Source: JAWKUK01 sp041398605 (GTDB lineage Bacteria > Planctomycetota > UBA1135 > GCA-002686595). From it: a stretch of DNA of 64,000 nt. Where the stretch lies: assembly GCA_041398605.1 (NCBI GenBank), contig JAWKUK010000019.1:1-64000 (forward strand). The letters run 5' to 3'. The position numbers were made by a program, and so were the translations under genes. Positions 63,834-64,000 of this stretch are shown here, one piece after another (the first letter of the stretch is position 1; the number at the start of each line of letters is the position of its first letter). The notes under the pieces are model-generated. The model searched no databases. It was given only the letters and a program-made list of their open reading frames with translations, and was not told the DNA's origin.

Positions 63834-64000
63834 TCAGAGCGCCAGCGGGCCGCGCCCATCGCCGAGCGCCGCGCTGGGGACCCCCATGCGCTCGATGAGC
63901 GCGAGGTGCAGGTCGTTCAGCGGCGTTCCGTTCTCGAAGCCAACGGAGACCCCGCGCGGCCCGAGGCCCGCCAGCCGGCCCCCCAGGAGCTGCGTCGGGA
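63834..64000 (-). CDS. C-terminus of a DUF1552-type protein (cut by window edge)
   Basis: The last 54 or so residues are visible, up to the stop at 63834-63836. The segment NLWL-like LNDLHLALIERMGVPSAALGDGRGPL matches the C-terminal motif of planctomycete DUF1552 proteins (RMGVxxxxxGDxxGPL), quoted in part. These are exported proteins usually paired with DUF1592/DUF1588-type cytochrome proteins. The rest of the gene lies beyond the window. Confidence 0.6.
   Translation of the reverse strand, partial: PTQLLGGRLAGLGPRGVSVGFENGTPLNDLHLALIERMGVPSAALGDGRGPLAL

Overview
The window is 64 kb of very GC-rich bacterial chromosome, most likely from the Planctomycetota. The pointers are the C-terminus of a DUF1552-type protein at the right edge, a sigma factor that continues into a sulfatase-modifying-factor (FGE) domain, secreted proteins sharing a Gly/Ser/Asn-rich C-terminal domain, HEAT-type secreted proteins, and many genes without a clear Shine-Dalgarno sequence. 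The phylum is an inference; no rRNA is present. No prophage, insertion sequence or CRISPR array was found.

Layout. 1-13 kb: a truncated unknown gene, a membrane GGDEF protein, a secreted-protein gene broken by an in-frame TGA, rsgA, an intact secreted protein of the same type, an aminopeptidase P, the sigma/FGE fusion, and a lemA-TPM-TPM cluster. 13-17 kb (minus strand): tRNA-Lys with its own promoter and terminator, then rpsB-tsf-pyrH-frr behind a consensus promoter. 17-38 kb: a receiver-like GGDEF protein, secreted NPCBM and HEAT-type proteins (one frameshifted), a trifunctional AroD-AroE-AroK fusion translationally coupled to a DUF2520 oxidoreductase, an McsB-type arginine kinase, a methyltransferase next to arginase, phosphomannomutase, isocitrate dehydrogenase, a zinc-ribbon/coiled-coil/HEAT protein and an EamA transporter. 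38-46 kb: a 44-residue basic protein and a tightly packed minus-strand cluster (Tsr3-like protein, RND adaptor, RND pump, B12-type radical SAM). 46-62 kb: the minus-strand information-processing block, in transcription order tRNA-Thr(UGU), tRNA-Tyr, tRNA-Gly, tRNA-Thr(GGU), tuf, secE, nusG, rplK, rplA, rplJ, rplL, rpoB, rpoC, rpsL, rpsG. The four tRNAs and tuf are in the same order as E. coli thrU-tyrU-glyT-thrT-tufB. rpmG is not between tuf and secE, and fusA does not follow rpsG. 62-64 kb: a receiver protein coupled to aroC, and the DUF1552 fragment.

How it works together. The right half is the core of transcription and translation, with TTGACA-like promoters that all have 16-bp spacers and GC-rich hairpins at gene junctions. 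aroC and the AroD-E-K fusion supply several steps of the shikimate pathway. The most unusual items are the membrane-anchored sigma/FGE protein, an archaeal/eukaryotic-type Tsr3 homologue coupled to an efflux and radical SAM cluster beside rpsG, the AroD-E-K fusion with a repeat inserted inside its dehydratase domain, and tandem repeats both inside genes (12-18 bp) and between tRNA genes (15, 16 and 36 bp).
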